From assembly GCF_001011155.1 (NCBI RefSeq), contig NZ_CP011479.1, positions 2,188,501 to 2,252,500 on the forward strand: a stretch of 64,000 bases of DNA, read 5' to 3'. Source of the stretch: Hoeflea sp. IMCC20628. GTDB lineage: Bacteria > Pseudomonadota > Alphaproteobacteria > Rhizobiales > Rhizobiaceae. This document shows, piece by piece, positions 1-9,829 of this stretch (position 1 is the stretch's first letter; every line of letters begins with the position of its first letter). The notes under the pieces are model-generated. The model did no database searches. It was not told the origin of the DNA and worked only from the letters and a program-made list of their open reading frames with translations. The position numbers and the translations under genes are program-made.

Positions 1-171
1 GGCAGCTGACGCCTTCGCGTGAATATTTAACTTAAACCCGCATTGGTTGCAATTCAGTCGACCGAGACAATCGCCGATTTCTGGCAATATGAGCCAATTT
101 GTCGCAGTCTGTAGGGCCATATGGCCGTTGCAGCACCGTTGCTGTGCAAGAAATTATTTTGGGGGAAAGAC

Positions 172-549
172 ATGCGTGGAATCGGATTCAGCTTTTTTAT
201 TATCGGCGTACTTTGCGTAACACTTGGGATGATTTGGGGAATTCAAATGGCAATCTCGGGCGACCACATGCTGGCGCCCGCCCATGCCCACCTCAATCTG
301 GTCGGCTGGGTCACCATGGCGCTGTTCGGGCTGTACTACACCTTGACGCCATCAGCTGCGGCGACGGGGCTGGCGAAAATTCACCTGGGATTGGCGGTCG
401 CCGGCGTCGTGGTGATGGTTCCCGGCATCGCCATGGTGCTCAAGGGCGGTGGCGACGGGATTGCGGCGGCGGGATCGATGCTGACAGCAGCCTCGATGCT
501 GGTGTTCCTTTACACGGTCTTCAAGCACGGTCTCGGCAAACAGGCCTGA
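172..549 (+). CDS. Small four-helix membrane protein with His-Ala-His motif, heme-copper-oxidase-like
   Basis: A 125-residue, very hydrophobic protein with four predicted membrane helices (about residues 5-26, 41-58, 70-90 and 97-117). The most distinctive feature is the motif APAHAHLNLVGW (residues 35-46) with H38 and H40, plus H71 at the start of helix 3. This histidine pattern recalls subunit I of cbb3/NorB-type heme-copper oxidases, but the protein is far too short to be an oxidase. The frame is open from position 121, but the ATG at 172 is preceded by a good Shine-Dalgarno (GGGGGAAAG) and starts the first helix, so I chose it. It stands alone, tail to tail with the MFS gene. Heme or metal binding is inference from the histidines only; a role in respiration or redox sensing is unproven. 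Confidence 0.75.
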   Translation: MRGIGFSFFIIGVLCVTLGMIWGIQMAISGDHMLAPAHAHLNLVGWVTMALFGLYYTLTPSAAATGLAKIHLGLAVAGVVVMVPGIAMVLKGGGDGIAAAGSMLTAASMLVFLYTVFKHGLGKQA

Positions 550-651
550 TATCACTGCGCGCCAGTGTTCGACTGAAGCTGGCGTGCCTGCCCTACCCGA
601 ACATCCAGCCGATGAAGAACCGTATAGAGGCTCCAGCCGGACCGAAATGAA

Positions 652-1818
652 TCAGGCGGATCTGGCCATCACGCGCCAGAGGGCCATTGTTGCTTCGATC
701 ACAGCCAAACCGGCAATGAGAACCAGAAGCGGCGTCGCTCCGACTTCCACAATCATCCATCCTGCAATCAGCGGGAACCCGAATATTCCAACGAAATAGC
801 TGAGCGCGAACACCTGAAGTGTCTGCGCACTCAGGTCGTCCCTGGCATCGTTGGCGGTCATGGCGACAAGAATCGGATAGGACACGCCGTAACCGACCCC
901 AAACAGAACCGCGACGAGCAGATAAAGCGGCAGACTTGCGCCGCTGAAGATGAAAATCACGATACTCAGTGACATGACATACTGAAGCAGCGAAATTGTC
1001 AGGTAGGGAGTTTTGCCACCCTTAAAGCGGGCAAGGATCAGTCTGAGCACCACCACGGTAATGGTGTAGGTCAAAAAGAAATCGGCATAATCGAGGCCCC
1101 GCGTGTCCGCAAACACGGTCTGAAAATTATTCAGACCTGCGAAGATGCTTGCGCCAAGACAGACCATGGTCACCGGCAAAAGCGCGGGCGACTTCAAAAC
1201 GCCCTGTAACGCGGCAATGGTGATCCGCGACGGAGCCTCGGCGCGGGGGCTGATCGCGTGGGCCTTGATCGGAGCATCCAGCAGTAAAAACAGGACAGCA
1301 CTGACGATGCACAGTGTTGCAGTCACATAAAAAGCATCACGCACGGAGTATCCCGAACTCTCAAGAGCAGATGCGAGGACCGGGGAAAGCCCAAAGCCGG
1401 CCATCACGAAAACCGAAAGCAGGGTGAAAAACCGGACCCTCTCATCGGCACGGACGAGACGTGTCAAAACGATCGGGCAGAGCGAATAGGTCAATCCCCA
1501 GCCAGCCCCCAGCAACAGGCTCGCGATAACCAAACCGGAGCCCACCCGGTCAAGGGAGCCGAACAGAAAAAGCGACGCGGAAATGGCGATGCAGGCCACC
1601 GCCAAAGTGCGAAGCCGCCCGAACAAATCGGACAGGTGGCCCGAATAATAAACCGTCACCAGCGTGGAGATTGTCGTCACCAGGAGCATCGACCCGACAA
1701 TTTTCTCATTTGCTCCGAAGCTATCAAACAGCCGCGGCAGCATGAATGTCAGGCCATAGGCTCCAGACTGCAGGAAAACTGCAGAAAAAAACAGAAGGAA
1801 TACAAAAAAACGTGACAT
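652..1818 (-). CDS. MFS transporter
   Basis: A 388-residue polytopic protein with about 12 hydrophobic segments, the size and layout of the major facilitator superfamily. The loop between helices 2 and 3 carries the family motif A in the form GHLSDLFGRLR (residues 60-70). The N terminus starts directly in helix 1. MFS proteins move small molecules across the inner membrane by proton or solute coupling; the sequence does not show the substrate, though the small single-domain form resembles drug or metabolite exporters. It is not in an operon: the next gene upstream (pyrG) is 242 bases away on the same strand and no regulator is adjacent. Confidence 0.85.
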   Translation of the reverse strand: MSRFFVFLLFFSAVFLQSGAYGLTFMLPRLFDSFGANEKIVGSMLLVTTISTLVTVYYSGHLSDLFGRLRTLAVACIAISASLFLFGSLDRVGSGLVIASLLLGAGWGLTYSLCPIVLTRLVRADERVRFFTLLSVFVMAGFGLSPVLASALESSGYSVRDAFYVTATLCIVSAVLFLLLDAPIKAHAISPRAEAPSRITIAALQGVLKSPALLPVTMVCLGASIFAGLNNFQTVFADTRGLDYADFFLTYTITVVVLRLILARFKGGKTPYLTISLLQYVMSLSIVIFIFSGASLPLYLLVAVLFGVGYGVSYPILVAMTANDARDDLSAQTLQVFALSYFVGIFGFPLIAGWMIVEVGATPLLVLIAGLAVIEATMALWRVMARSA

Positions 1819-2060
1819 ATCAGGCGCCTAGAGTCGCGAGGAAGCCCTGGCGTAGTAACAGGCGGCAGGTGGCTTTGAAAGCAACTTCGGCGCTGCGGAT
1901 TGTTGGACGCTGACGCGCGCAGATGTTCGCCGCGGACAGAACCAATCGCAGTTTCTGGAACCGGCGTCCGGGCGCGACAACGCAACAGGCCATACCGCAG
2001 ACCGCAGCAGGCCTCAATGCGGTCCTCTGACAGATTCGGACCGTTTAAGGAAACTTGATC

Positions 2061-3716
<1,656 letters not shown>

Positions 3717-3800
3717 TTAGAATACTGATTCCGCCACCCCAAAATTCCGGTGGCGCATATTAGTGGTGCATAACAATAGGTCTGCCATGAAAACCACATG

Positions 3801-3838
3801 AAAAAACCGGCGGAGGCGTTAACGCGCCATCCGCCGGT
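3801..3838 (-). terminator. Rho-independent terminator after secG
   Basis: Read on the minus strand, an 8-bp GC-rich stem (CCGGCGGA on one arm at 3807-3814, TCCGCCGG at 3830-3837) is followed by six T residues (A-run 3801-3806 on the plus strand). It lies just after the secG stop codon and before pyrG, as expected for termination of the secG transcript. Confidence 0.8.
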
Positions 3839-3855
3839 CAAGCTGTCTTGCGGCC

Positions 3856-4245
3856 TTACTGGCCGGAAGGAATGTCGGAGCCGGGAACCGCTGGGGCCGC
3901 CGGAATGTCGGTGCCTGTTGCCGGGGTCTGCGCAGGCGTTGCCGCTCCGCCAAGCTGGTCAAGCACGCCGGAACCGGAACCATCGGTCTGAACCGGGATG
4001 CGGTCGAGAATGTCGGTGGGGCTCGAGCCGTAGCGGGCCAGCATGCCCAGCGCCAGCGATGTGACGAAGAAGGCCGCGGCCAGAATGCCGGTTGTGCGGG
4101 TCAGCGCGTTGGCAGCGCCGCGGGCCGACATCAGGCCGGAACCGCCGCCGATGCCGAGGCCTCCGCCTTCCGAGCGCTGAATCAGCACGATGCCGACAAG
4201 CGCCAGCACGATCATGAGATGAATGACAATCAAAACGGTTTGCAT
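3856..4245 (-). CDS. secG: Preprotein translocase subunit SecG
   Basis: A 129-residue protein with the SecG plan: helix 1 at about residues 1-20, a conserved cytoplasmic loop rich in glycine (EGGGLGIGGGSG, then MSARGAANALTRTT), and helix 2 at about 53-72. SecG joins SecY and SecE in the inner-membrane channel and helps SecA-driven export. The tail of about 50 residues is rich in Pro, Ala and Thr, an alphaproteobacterial feature not found in the shorter E. coli protein. It follows tpiA on the same strand, the arrangement seen in many proteobacteria, and is closed by a terminator. Confidence 0.95.
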   Translation of the reverse strand: MQTVLIVIHLMIVLALVGIVLIQRSEGGGLGIGGGSGLMSARGAANALTRTTGILAAAFFVTSLALGMLARYGSSPTDILDRIPVQTDGSGSGVLDQLGGAATPAQTPATGTDIPAAPAVPGSDIPSGQ

Positions 4246-4375
4246 CGTGTTCTTTCCTGCCCATCAAGGGCGCAATCTTCTGAGCGTTTGGCGGCTCTTT
4301 ACACGAGGCCAGCCAGCTTTCCAAGTCCCGTCTCGGCGGAACCACCGCTGTGGAGCGGTCAAATTCAGTATCCGG

Positions 4376-5149
4376 TCAGCCAATCAGGCTGCGGCAAGCC
4401 TTACAGATGGCGAGGAAGTCGACAGCTTTCAAGCTGGCGCCGCCAATCAAGGCACCATCGACATCGGCGATGGCGAGCAGCTCGGCAGCATTGCCGGGCT
4501 TGACCGAACCGCCATAGAGCAGCCGCATGGCCGCCCCCTCGCCCGCAAACCGGGTTTTCATTTCGGTGCGGATAAAGCCATGCGCCTCAGCGATATCGGC
4601 GACAGTCGGCGTCAGACCGGTGCCGATGGCCCAGACCGGCTCATAGGCAATGACCGTGTCGGCTGCGGTGGCACCATCGGGCACGGAGCCTGCGAGCTGG
4701 CTGCCAAGAACGTTGAGCGTGTCGCCGGATTTGCGCTGGCTTTCCGTCTCGCCGATGCAGATGATTCGCACCAGACCGGCTGACTTGGCGGCTTCGGCCT
4801 TGGCGCGTACCGTTTCGTTGCTTTCGCCATGCAGGATGCGGCGCTCGGAATGGCCGACCAGTACATAATCCGCCAGGCAATCGGCGATCATGTCGGCCGA
4901 AATGTCGCCGGTGAAGGCGCCGCTTTGTTCGGTGTGACAATCCTGGGCGCCGATGGCGAGCGAAGTCTCATCGGCAATCGCGGTGGCAACATAAAGCAAT
5001 GTCGCGGGCGGGCAGATCAGCGCGTCGATCTGGTCAGAGATATCGGGGCCGAGACCGTCGGCAATCGCCTTGATCTGGTCCAGATTTTCACGGGTTCCGT
5101 TCATCTTCCAGTTGCCGGCCACAAGCGGGCGGATGTCAGGTGTCATCAA
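4376..5149 (-). CDS. tpiA: Triosephosphate isomerase
   Basis: A 257-residue TIM-barrel enzyme that interconverts dihydroxyacetone phosphate and glyceraldehyde 3-phosphate in glycolysis and gluconeogenesis. The active site is complete: N13 and K15 in AGNWKMNG, H100 in LVGHSERR, E170 in [11 protein letters not shown] (the lid follows) and the phosphate-binding YGGSVKPGN near the C terminus. The protein may start at either of two adjacent Met codons. It lies upstream of secG on the same strand, with about 130 bases between them. Confidence 0.97.
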   Translation of the reverse strand: MMTPDIRPLVAGNWKMNGTRENLDQIKAIADGLGPDISDQIDALICPPATLLYVATAIADETSLAIGAQDCHTEQSGAFTGDISADMIADCLADYVLVGHSERRILHGESNETVRAKAEAAKSAGLVRIICIGETESQRKSGDTLNVLGSQLAGSVPDGATAADTVIAYEPVWAIGTGLTPTVADIAEAHGFIRTEMKTRFAGEGAAMRLLYGGSVKPGNAAELLAIADVDGALIGGASLKAVDFLAICKACRSLIG

Positions 5150-5326
5150 AAATCTCCGATCCGGTGTCTTGAAGCGGACTTAGCAGACCGGGGGTGATTT
5201 GCAAACGGCAGGGGTATGATGGGCAGTTGAGACGGCGTTGCGGGTATTGGCAATTCACGGTTGCCAATTGAAGGTATTGCATTCAACACTGACGCTCATG
5301 CCGTTCAATTTTTGGAAGGATGCCTG

Positions 5327-6070
5327 ATGCGCGCCGACCCTGAATCTCCACGTCTGGCCGTCCTGATCGACGCCGATAATACATCGGCCAAGATAGCTGA
5401 CGGCCTTTTCGAGGAAATATCGAAGATGGGAGAAGCCAGCGTGCGCCGCATTTACGGCGATTTCTCCCATACCCGCTCGAAAGGCTGGACAGAAATCCTC
5501 GCAAAACACGCAATCATTCCACAACAGCAATTCGCCTATACAACAGGCAAGAACGCCTCCGATATCACCTTGGTGATTGATGCCATGGACCTTCTGCACA
5601 GCGGCCGGTTCGATGGTTTCTGCCTGGTGTCATCCGATAGCGATTTTACCCGACTGGCGGCTCGCATCCGCGAACAGGGCGTGGATGTGTTCGGCTTTGG
5701 CGAACAAAAGACACCGGAGAGTTTCCGACAAGCCTGTCGCCGGTTTGTTTACACCGAAAACCTCTTGCCCTCCGCCGCAGCCAACGAGCCTGACGCAACA
5801 AAGCTCGCCAGCCCCTTGCAACCGCCGAGTGCCGCCACGCGAATTCTGAAAAAAGTCATCATGCAGATGGACAGCGAGGATGGCTGGGTACCACTCGGCG
5901 CAGTCGGCAGTCAGCTTGCCAATCTGTCTTCCGATTTTGATCCGCGCACCTATGGCTTCCGCAAATTGAGTGACCTGGTCCGGAAAACCAATGCTTTCGA
6001 TCTTGATCATCCCGAGGGCGCCAGCATGCGCATCCGGATAAAGGGCACAAAAGCTGCCGCACGCAGCTAA
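5327..6070 (+). CDS. NYN domain / LOTUS (OST-HTH) domain protein, putative RNase
   Basis: A 247-residue protein with two domains. The N-terminal NYN (LabA/DUF88-like, PIN-fold) domain covers about residues 8-145 and has the acidic residues expected of a metal-dependent nuclease: D15 and D17 in LIDADN, D79 and D85/D88 in DITLVIDAMD, and D104/D106 in SSDSDF. The C-terminal part (about 172-228) looks like an OST-HTH/LOTUS domain, which binds RNA in the families where it has been studied. The start at 5327 was chosen because GGAAGGA lies 6 bases upstream and homologues usually begin just before the LIDADN strand; the frame is open from 5261. It is a single gene upstream of an IS66 insertion. RNA cleavage is inference from the fold. 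Confidence 0.85.
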   Translation: MRADPESPRLAVLIDADNTSAKIADGLFEEISKMGEASVRRIYGDFSHTRSKGWTEILAKHAIIPQQQFAYTTGKNASDITLVIDAMDLLHSGRFDGFCLVSSDSDFTRLAARIREQGVDVFGFGEQKTPESFRQACRRFVYTENLLPSAAANEPDATKLASPLQPPSAATRILKKVIMQMDSEDGWVPLGAVGSQLANLSSDFDPRTYGFRKLSDLVRKTNAFDLDHPEGASMRIRIKGTKAAARS

Positions 6071-6273
6071 CTCAAGCATGAATTCAGAGGGTTACATCGG
6101 CCTTCGCTGCGTATGCGAAACATCGACACAACTGCGCCAGATCAACATCCCGTTTCGGCAGCAGCCCCGGCACGAGCCATAGTACGTCAAGTCGTACCCG
6201 GCGCGAAGACTATCGGCTGGGGGATATCGGCCTGAAAAAGGCCTGAGGTTCCATAAAATCCGGAAATGCTATA

Positions 6274-6281
6274 GATTTCTT
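6274..6281. repeat. Left target-site duplication of the IS66 element
   Basis: GATTTCTT lies immediately outside the left inverted repeat and is repeated exactly at 7657-7664 outside the right one. Eight bases is the duplication length known for IS66-family elements. Confidence 0.93.
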
Positions 6282-7656
6282 GTAATTACCCACCCCTGAA
6301 TTCGTGATTTCCGGTTCTTCTACCGGCCTATGCCAGGACGGATGCGATGACCTGGAAGGGGTTTGCGCCTTTGAGGCGTGCGGTATCGACTGTCGTGCGT
6401 ATGTTCGCTTCGGCTTGGGCGGCCCACATGGCGCGATATCCGTTTGTCACCTTTCGCTGAATGACCCATGGACGGAGCTTTCGCTCAGATGTGTTGTTGG
6501 TGACATCGACTTCTCCGGGATAGTCGCAAAACGTCAGCAGCTGATCGCGGGCCCGCCCGATCTTGGCCTGGAGCTTTTGGGCCAGGTCGCATGAAGTCGG
6601 GGCGCATAGAAGCCCGGCAAGCTGTTTATCGAATTTGCGCTTCTTGCTTGCGACGGTAGACGCAGCGAATGTGCTTATGGCTCTGGCGAAATCAAACACA
6701 CGGCCAAACCAAAGCTGGAAGCGAAGAGGGAGATCATCCTCGCCATGTTCCAGCGCAAAGGCTGTATCACGCGCCAAATGTGCAAGGCAGGTTTGATGTC
6801 GATGGCCGTGAGATTGCTGGGCTGAATACCGATCAGATATCCATACCTCGGGGACATGGCCGCCCATGGTCTCGTGAACGACCCGTGCTGCACGGGAGTA
6901 ATCGGGCTGGTGGACAACGGCATCCTTGCAATGAAAAACCCAGTGTTGGGCATTTGTGCCCTCAATACGCACACCGGTTTCGTCGCTGGCGACAACGCGG
7001 GCGGCTCGAAGGCTGGCCTTGGCGGCCTGTGCTGTGGCCTGGAAGCTCGGACGGGAGCGGGCAAACATGTTCATGATCGCGCCCTCGCTCGCATGGAGGC
7101 CGAAGATATCCATGAACACACCGCTCAGGCGTTCGTAAGACAATGCATGGAAACTCTTGAGGTAGATCGCCAGCGCGTGAATGCCTGGCCCGAACGGCGT
7201 TGCGGTTGCCACGGCAGGTGCGGTGGCTTTTGTCGTCGTGCCGCATTGCGGGCAATGACAGGAAAAACGCCGATGCCGGGTGACATGAGGACGGATCGCA
7301 GGAATATCGATCTCGTCATAGGCCCCGGCCAGCACCATCGTATCATCACCGGAAAACGCATGGCCGCATCTCTTGCAGGCGGTCGGTTCATGATCGCGAA
7401 ACATGTCGGCAAAATCCGCCAGCACCCTATTGTGGGGTTCATGCCCGGGCTTGGCTCCACCCGGTCGTGAGTTGACGCGTTTCTCTTTCTTGTCCGTAGA
7501 GGGCGGCTTGGAAGACGTCCGAGAATCCTTGGCAGGCCGTTGGAGCCGAAGCACCATCTCGATCAATTCGTCCTTGCTCAGCTGCTGCAAATCAGTCCGA
7601 TCCATATCATCATGGATTCAGACATTGTGGTGCATGGCAAGGGGGTGGGTAATTAC
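6282..7656 (-). mobile_element. Complete IS66-family insertion sequence (1375 bp)
   Basis: The element is bounded by 15-bp perfect inverted repeats, GTAATTACCCACCCC at 6282-6296 and its complement at 7642-7656. Tips beginning GTAA are characteristic of IS66. It is flanked by an exact 8-bp duplication (GATTTCTT). Inside is one intact transposase gene on the minus strand; there are no tnpA or tnpB accessory genes, so it belongs to the single-gene (ISBst12-like) branch of the family. Perfect repeats, perfect duplication and an intact gene point to a recent and possibly still active insertion. It sits in the intergenic space between the NYN gene and the kinase-like gene and does not visibly break a coding region. 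Confidence 0.95.
6328..7605 (-). CDS. IS66 family transposase
   Basis: A 425-residue IS66 transposase. The N terminus has a short leucine-rich helix followed by the basic KPPSTDKKEK stretch typical of the family, then a zinc-binding-like region with C77/C80 (CKRC) and C116/C118/C121 (CHCPQCG). The DDE catalytic triad can be placed at D208 (ASDETG), D258 (ISDRYSAQQ) and E372 (NNTSERKLRP). At 425 residues it is shorter than the TnpC proteins of three-gene IS66 elements (about 510-530) and fits the single-gene subgroup. No frameshift or stop is seen. It occupies nearly the whole element between the two inverted repeats. Confidence 0.95.
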   Translation of the reverse strand: MDRTDLQQLSKDELIEMVLRLQRPAKDSRTSSKPPSTDKKEKRVNSRPGGAKPGHEPHNRVLADFADMFRDHEPTACKRCGHAFSGDDTMVLAGAYDEIDIPAIRPHVTRHRRFSCHCPQCGTTTKATAPAVATATPFGPGIHALAIYLKSFHALSYERLSGVFMDIFGLHASEGAIMNMFARSRPSFQATAQAAKASLRAARVVASDETGVRIEGTNAQHWVFHCKDAVVHQPDYSRAARVVHETMGGHVPEVWISDRYSAQQSHGHRHQTCLAHLARDTAFALEHGEDDLPLRFQLWFGRVFDFARAISTFAASTVASKKRKFDKQLAGLLCAPTSCDLAQKLQAKIGRARDQLLTFCDYPGEVDVTNNTSERKLRPWVIQRKVTNGYRAMWAAQAEANIRTTVDTARLKGANPFQVIASVLA

Positions 7657-7664
7657 GATTTCTT
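7657..7664. repeat. Right target-site duplication of the IS66 element
   Basis: An exact copy of GATTTCTT (6274-6281) directly after the right inverted repeat. Joining the two flanks at this octamer restores the pre-insertion site. Confidence 0.93.
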
Positions 7665-7739
7665 TGTCAGTCTTGAAAAAGTACTGGTTGGCCGCTCGGG
7701 CCGTCCTGAATTGAAAAAGTGGATCAGGAACCCATCGCC

Positions 7740-8576
7740 ATGCCCGTCAAAGAACGACCAGCCATTTTTCGCGCATTGGGCCGGCAGGATCCGCCACCAG
7801 ACATACTCTGCAATGCGAAGACCTACAGTCTGCTCGAAGTATACAAACACGACAGCTGGGCTGCCACTGCGGCCTATGGTGCTGAAGACGGATCCAGGAT
7901 TGTCTGCAAATTCAACCGCGCGTCACCGGTTTTGATACTGCCCATGGGATGGCTTGGCCGCATTCTTGCGCGGCGGGAAAACTGGTTCTACCGCAAGCTT
8001 GCCGATGTCGAAGGTGTACCGGAGATCGCAGAGGTCCGTGGAGCGGCAGGAGAATTGCTGCCGAATGTTTCGGCGCATGTGTTTGTCGAAGGCAAGCCGT
8101 TCCAGCACCCTGGTGAAGCCGACGATCAGTTTTTTGATCGGCTGACCACACTGGTTGCCGCGCTGCATCAACGCGACATTGCCTATGTCGATTTGCACAA
8201 GAAGGAAAACGTCATTGTCGATCTGCAAGGCCGCCCGCACCTTGTCGATTTCCAGGTGTCTTTTTCACTTGGCCGGAGGTGGCCCGCGAACGGGGCGATT
8301 GCGCGGTATCTGCTAGATGCCCTGACCTCGATAGACCGATACAACCTGAACAAACACATCATACGGGGCGAACATGGAAATGTATCGCCTGAAGAGTTGG
8401 CGCGACTGCTGCCGCCGCCAAGAATCCTGCGCTGGCATCGTCAAATCGCGGTGCCGTTAAGAACGCTGAGGCGCGCATTTCTTGTCAAAATCGGAATTCG
8501 GTCCGGAAAGGGGATGGCCACTTCGGAACTGAACCCCGAAATTGCGTTCAGAACCGATAAGCCGGAGACTGACTGA
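7740..8576 (+). CDS. Protein-kinase-fold protein (WaaP/RIO-like), substrate unknown
   Basis: A 278-residue protein with a minimal kinase fold resembling the lipopolysaccharide kinase (WaaP/InaA) and RIO groups. A candidate ATP-binding lysine is K57 (VCKF), the catalytic loop reads YVDLHKKEN with D151 and N157, and the metal-binding Asp is D170 in DFQ rather than DFG. The DLH loop is closer to sugar/LPS kinases than to Ser/Thr kinases. I chose the ATG at 7740 because AGGA lies upstream; an in-frame GTG at 7719 is an alternative. The gene begins only about 75 bases after the IS66 element, so its original promoter may be displaced. Phosphorylation of an envelope sugar is inference. Confidence 0.75.
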   Translation: MPVKERPAIFRALGRQDPPPDILCNAKTYSLLEVYKHDSWAATAAYGAEDGSRIVCKFNRASPVLILPMGWLGRILARRENWFYRKLADVEGVPEIAEVRGAAGELLPNVSAHVFVEGKPFQHPGEADDQFFDRLTTLVAALHQRDIAYVDLHKKENVIVDLQGRPHLVDFQVSFSLGRRWPANGAIARYLLDALTSIDRYNLNKHIIRGEHGNVSPEELARLLPPPRILRWHRQIAVPLRTLRRAFLVKIGIRSGKGMATSELNPEIAFRTDKPETD

Positions 8577-8845
8577 CCGGATTCGGAAAACGGTCGTGAT
8601 GTGAAAAATATATGGTTCGGCTGGTGTGAAGCGAGAAGCGGCGGGGGCCGGAGATGGCTGGTTGGGACATTCGCTGCACTGCACACTATGGTGACAAAGG
8701 GCGGGGAGCGGACTATCGCTGCAGTTGCGAGCCCGTTGGTGGTAGTTTCAAAAGCGGACCTACAAAAGGCAACGAATTCGACCCGAGGCCGCTTGCATGG
8801 CGCATATCCGGCGCAAGCATCGTCGATGCGCACAGGTCCCAGGGT

Positions 8846-8971
8846 TCGGCGATCGCCGAAGAAGCCATCAGGCGCATCGCTGCGCTCTACGGCATAGAGA
8901 AAGAAGGACGGGGCCAGTTGCCAGCAGATCGTGCCAGCATCCGACAGGAGAAAGCCAAACCGCTTCTCGAC
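8846..8971 (+). pseudogene. IS66 transposase fragment
   Basis: This stretch encodes SAIAEEAIRRIAALYGIEKE and, just after it, LPADRASIRQEKAKPLLD. It matches the C-terminal part of the central region of three-gene IS66 TnpC proteins (the segment around R-x-I-x-A-L-Y-x-I-E and R-x-E-x-A-x-P-L). It lies within an open frame (8654-9037), but the sequence on both sides is not transposase-like and no inverted repeats were found, so it is a decayed remnant. It comes from a different IS66 subgroup than the intact element 1.2 kb away. The rest of the 8577-9014 gap shows no other gene that I can support. Confidence 0.65.
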
Positions 8972-9014
8972 GGTTATGGGGATCTCGCGGTTTCTGCTGG
9001 CATGGGCCTAGGCT

Positions 9015-9263
9015 TTAAACACAATCACCAAGCATGATATTGTAGTAGGATGACACTGCACCAACAATACAAAGGCGTTCGGCCTCCAAACCGGCATCGG
9101 TCTTGGGGTATTGAGTTTTTGAGCAAAGATCCATTAGCTTTAAGTGTTTGCTCATGGCGTGGCGCATGCAGACCACTTGCGGGGTCGTGATTGCAAACGC
9201 GGTGGGGGCAAATAAGAGGCCAAGAGTTATTGTCACGGCGATAGTTGAAATAAATAAACGCAT
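9015..9263 (-). CDS. Small exported Cys-containing protein
   Basis: An 82-residue protein beginning with a clear signal peptide (basic MRLF, a hydrophobic core, and a likely cleavage after ...PTAFA at residue 24). The mature part of about 58 residues has four cysteines, which could form two disulfides in the periplasm. The start at 9263 is supported by AGGA upstream and by the signal peptide; the frame stays open to 9326. I do not recognise the family. The next gene upstream on the same strand also encodes a small exported protein, so the two may be co-transcribed. Confidence 0.55.
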   Translation of the reverse strand: MRLFISTIAVTITLGLLFAPTAFAITTPQVVCMRHAMSKHLKLMDLCSKTQYPKTDAGLEAERLCIVGAVSSYYNIMLGDCV

Positions 9264-9279
9264 GGTTTTTTTCCTATAC

Positions 9280-9615
9280 TTAATTGAAATCATTGGGAAC
9301 TGGCTCGGACAAAACCAAAGGGTCATAAGACTTCGCTTTTGGAGAGAACACGGGCGCTACATAGATCTCGGCCAAAATATTGGCCACACAATCTACGGGC
9401 AAACCAAATTGGTGGTCCGAGAGCCCGAATTCGAAAAGCTCTTCATCGGTAAGCCCGTACGCGAAATCGCCTTCCCCCAGCCAGATCTTCAGGGTGCATG
9501 CTCTTTCGACGAACTCGGCTCTACTTTCCAGAGGGCCATGATACGAATCGGTTCCAGCCTCGACTCTGACCGCCGAAGCTATGAGAACGCAAACTGCGAA
9601 AGCTAGTTTTTTCAT
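9280..9615 (-). CDS. Small exported protein, unknown function
   Basis: A 111-residue protein with an N-terminal signal peptide (MKKLAFAVCVLIASAV, likely cleaved after VEA near residue 20). The mature part has two cysteines, is acidic and includes the segment GLTDEELFEFGLSDHQFGLP. The start at 9615 is supported by GGAGAG upstream and the signal peptide; the open frame runs on to 9915, but that part is not protein-like. It lies 16 bases upstream of another small exported protein gene on the same strand. No family recognised. Confidence 0.6.
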   Translation of the reverse strand: MKKLAFAVCVLIASAVRVEAGTDSYHGPLESRAEFVERACTLKIWLGEGDFAYGLTDEELFEFGLSDHQFGLPVDCVANILAEIYVAPVFSPKAKSYDPLVLSEPVPNDFN

Positions 9616-9829
9616 TCGGCTCTCCATTTCGACAATTGTATCCCGACTGGATTCATTGTCCGGGAGAGCAACAACCCTACACGGAAAGCAAGAACGGGCC
9701 AAACATTGCCCCAACCCGGGACCTGCCAGAATCGGTGCTGACACAGACACCCTTCCAAGGCGGCTTTGGGCCGATAACTTCAAAGATGAATTGGTAACTT
9801 TGGGCCGAATTGACGCTCGACAACTTAGC

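Noticed and set aside
8601-8897. Frame of 98 codons between the kinase-like gene and the IS66 remnant
   Set aside because: Not protein-like, weak start and overlaps the transposase fragment in another frame.
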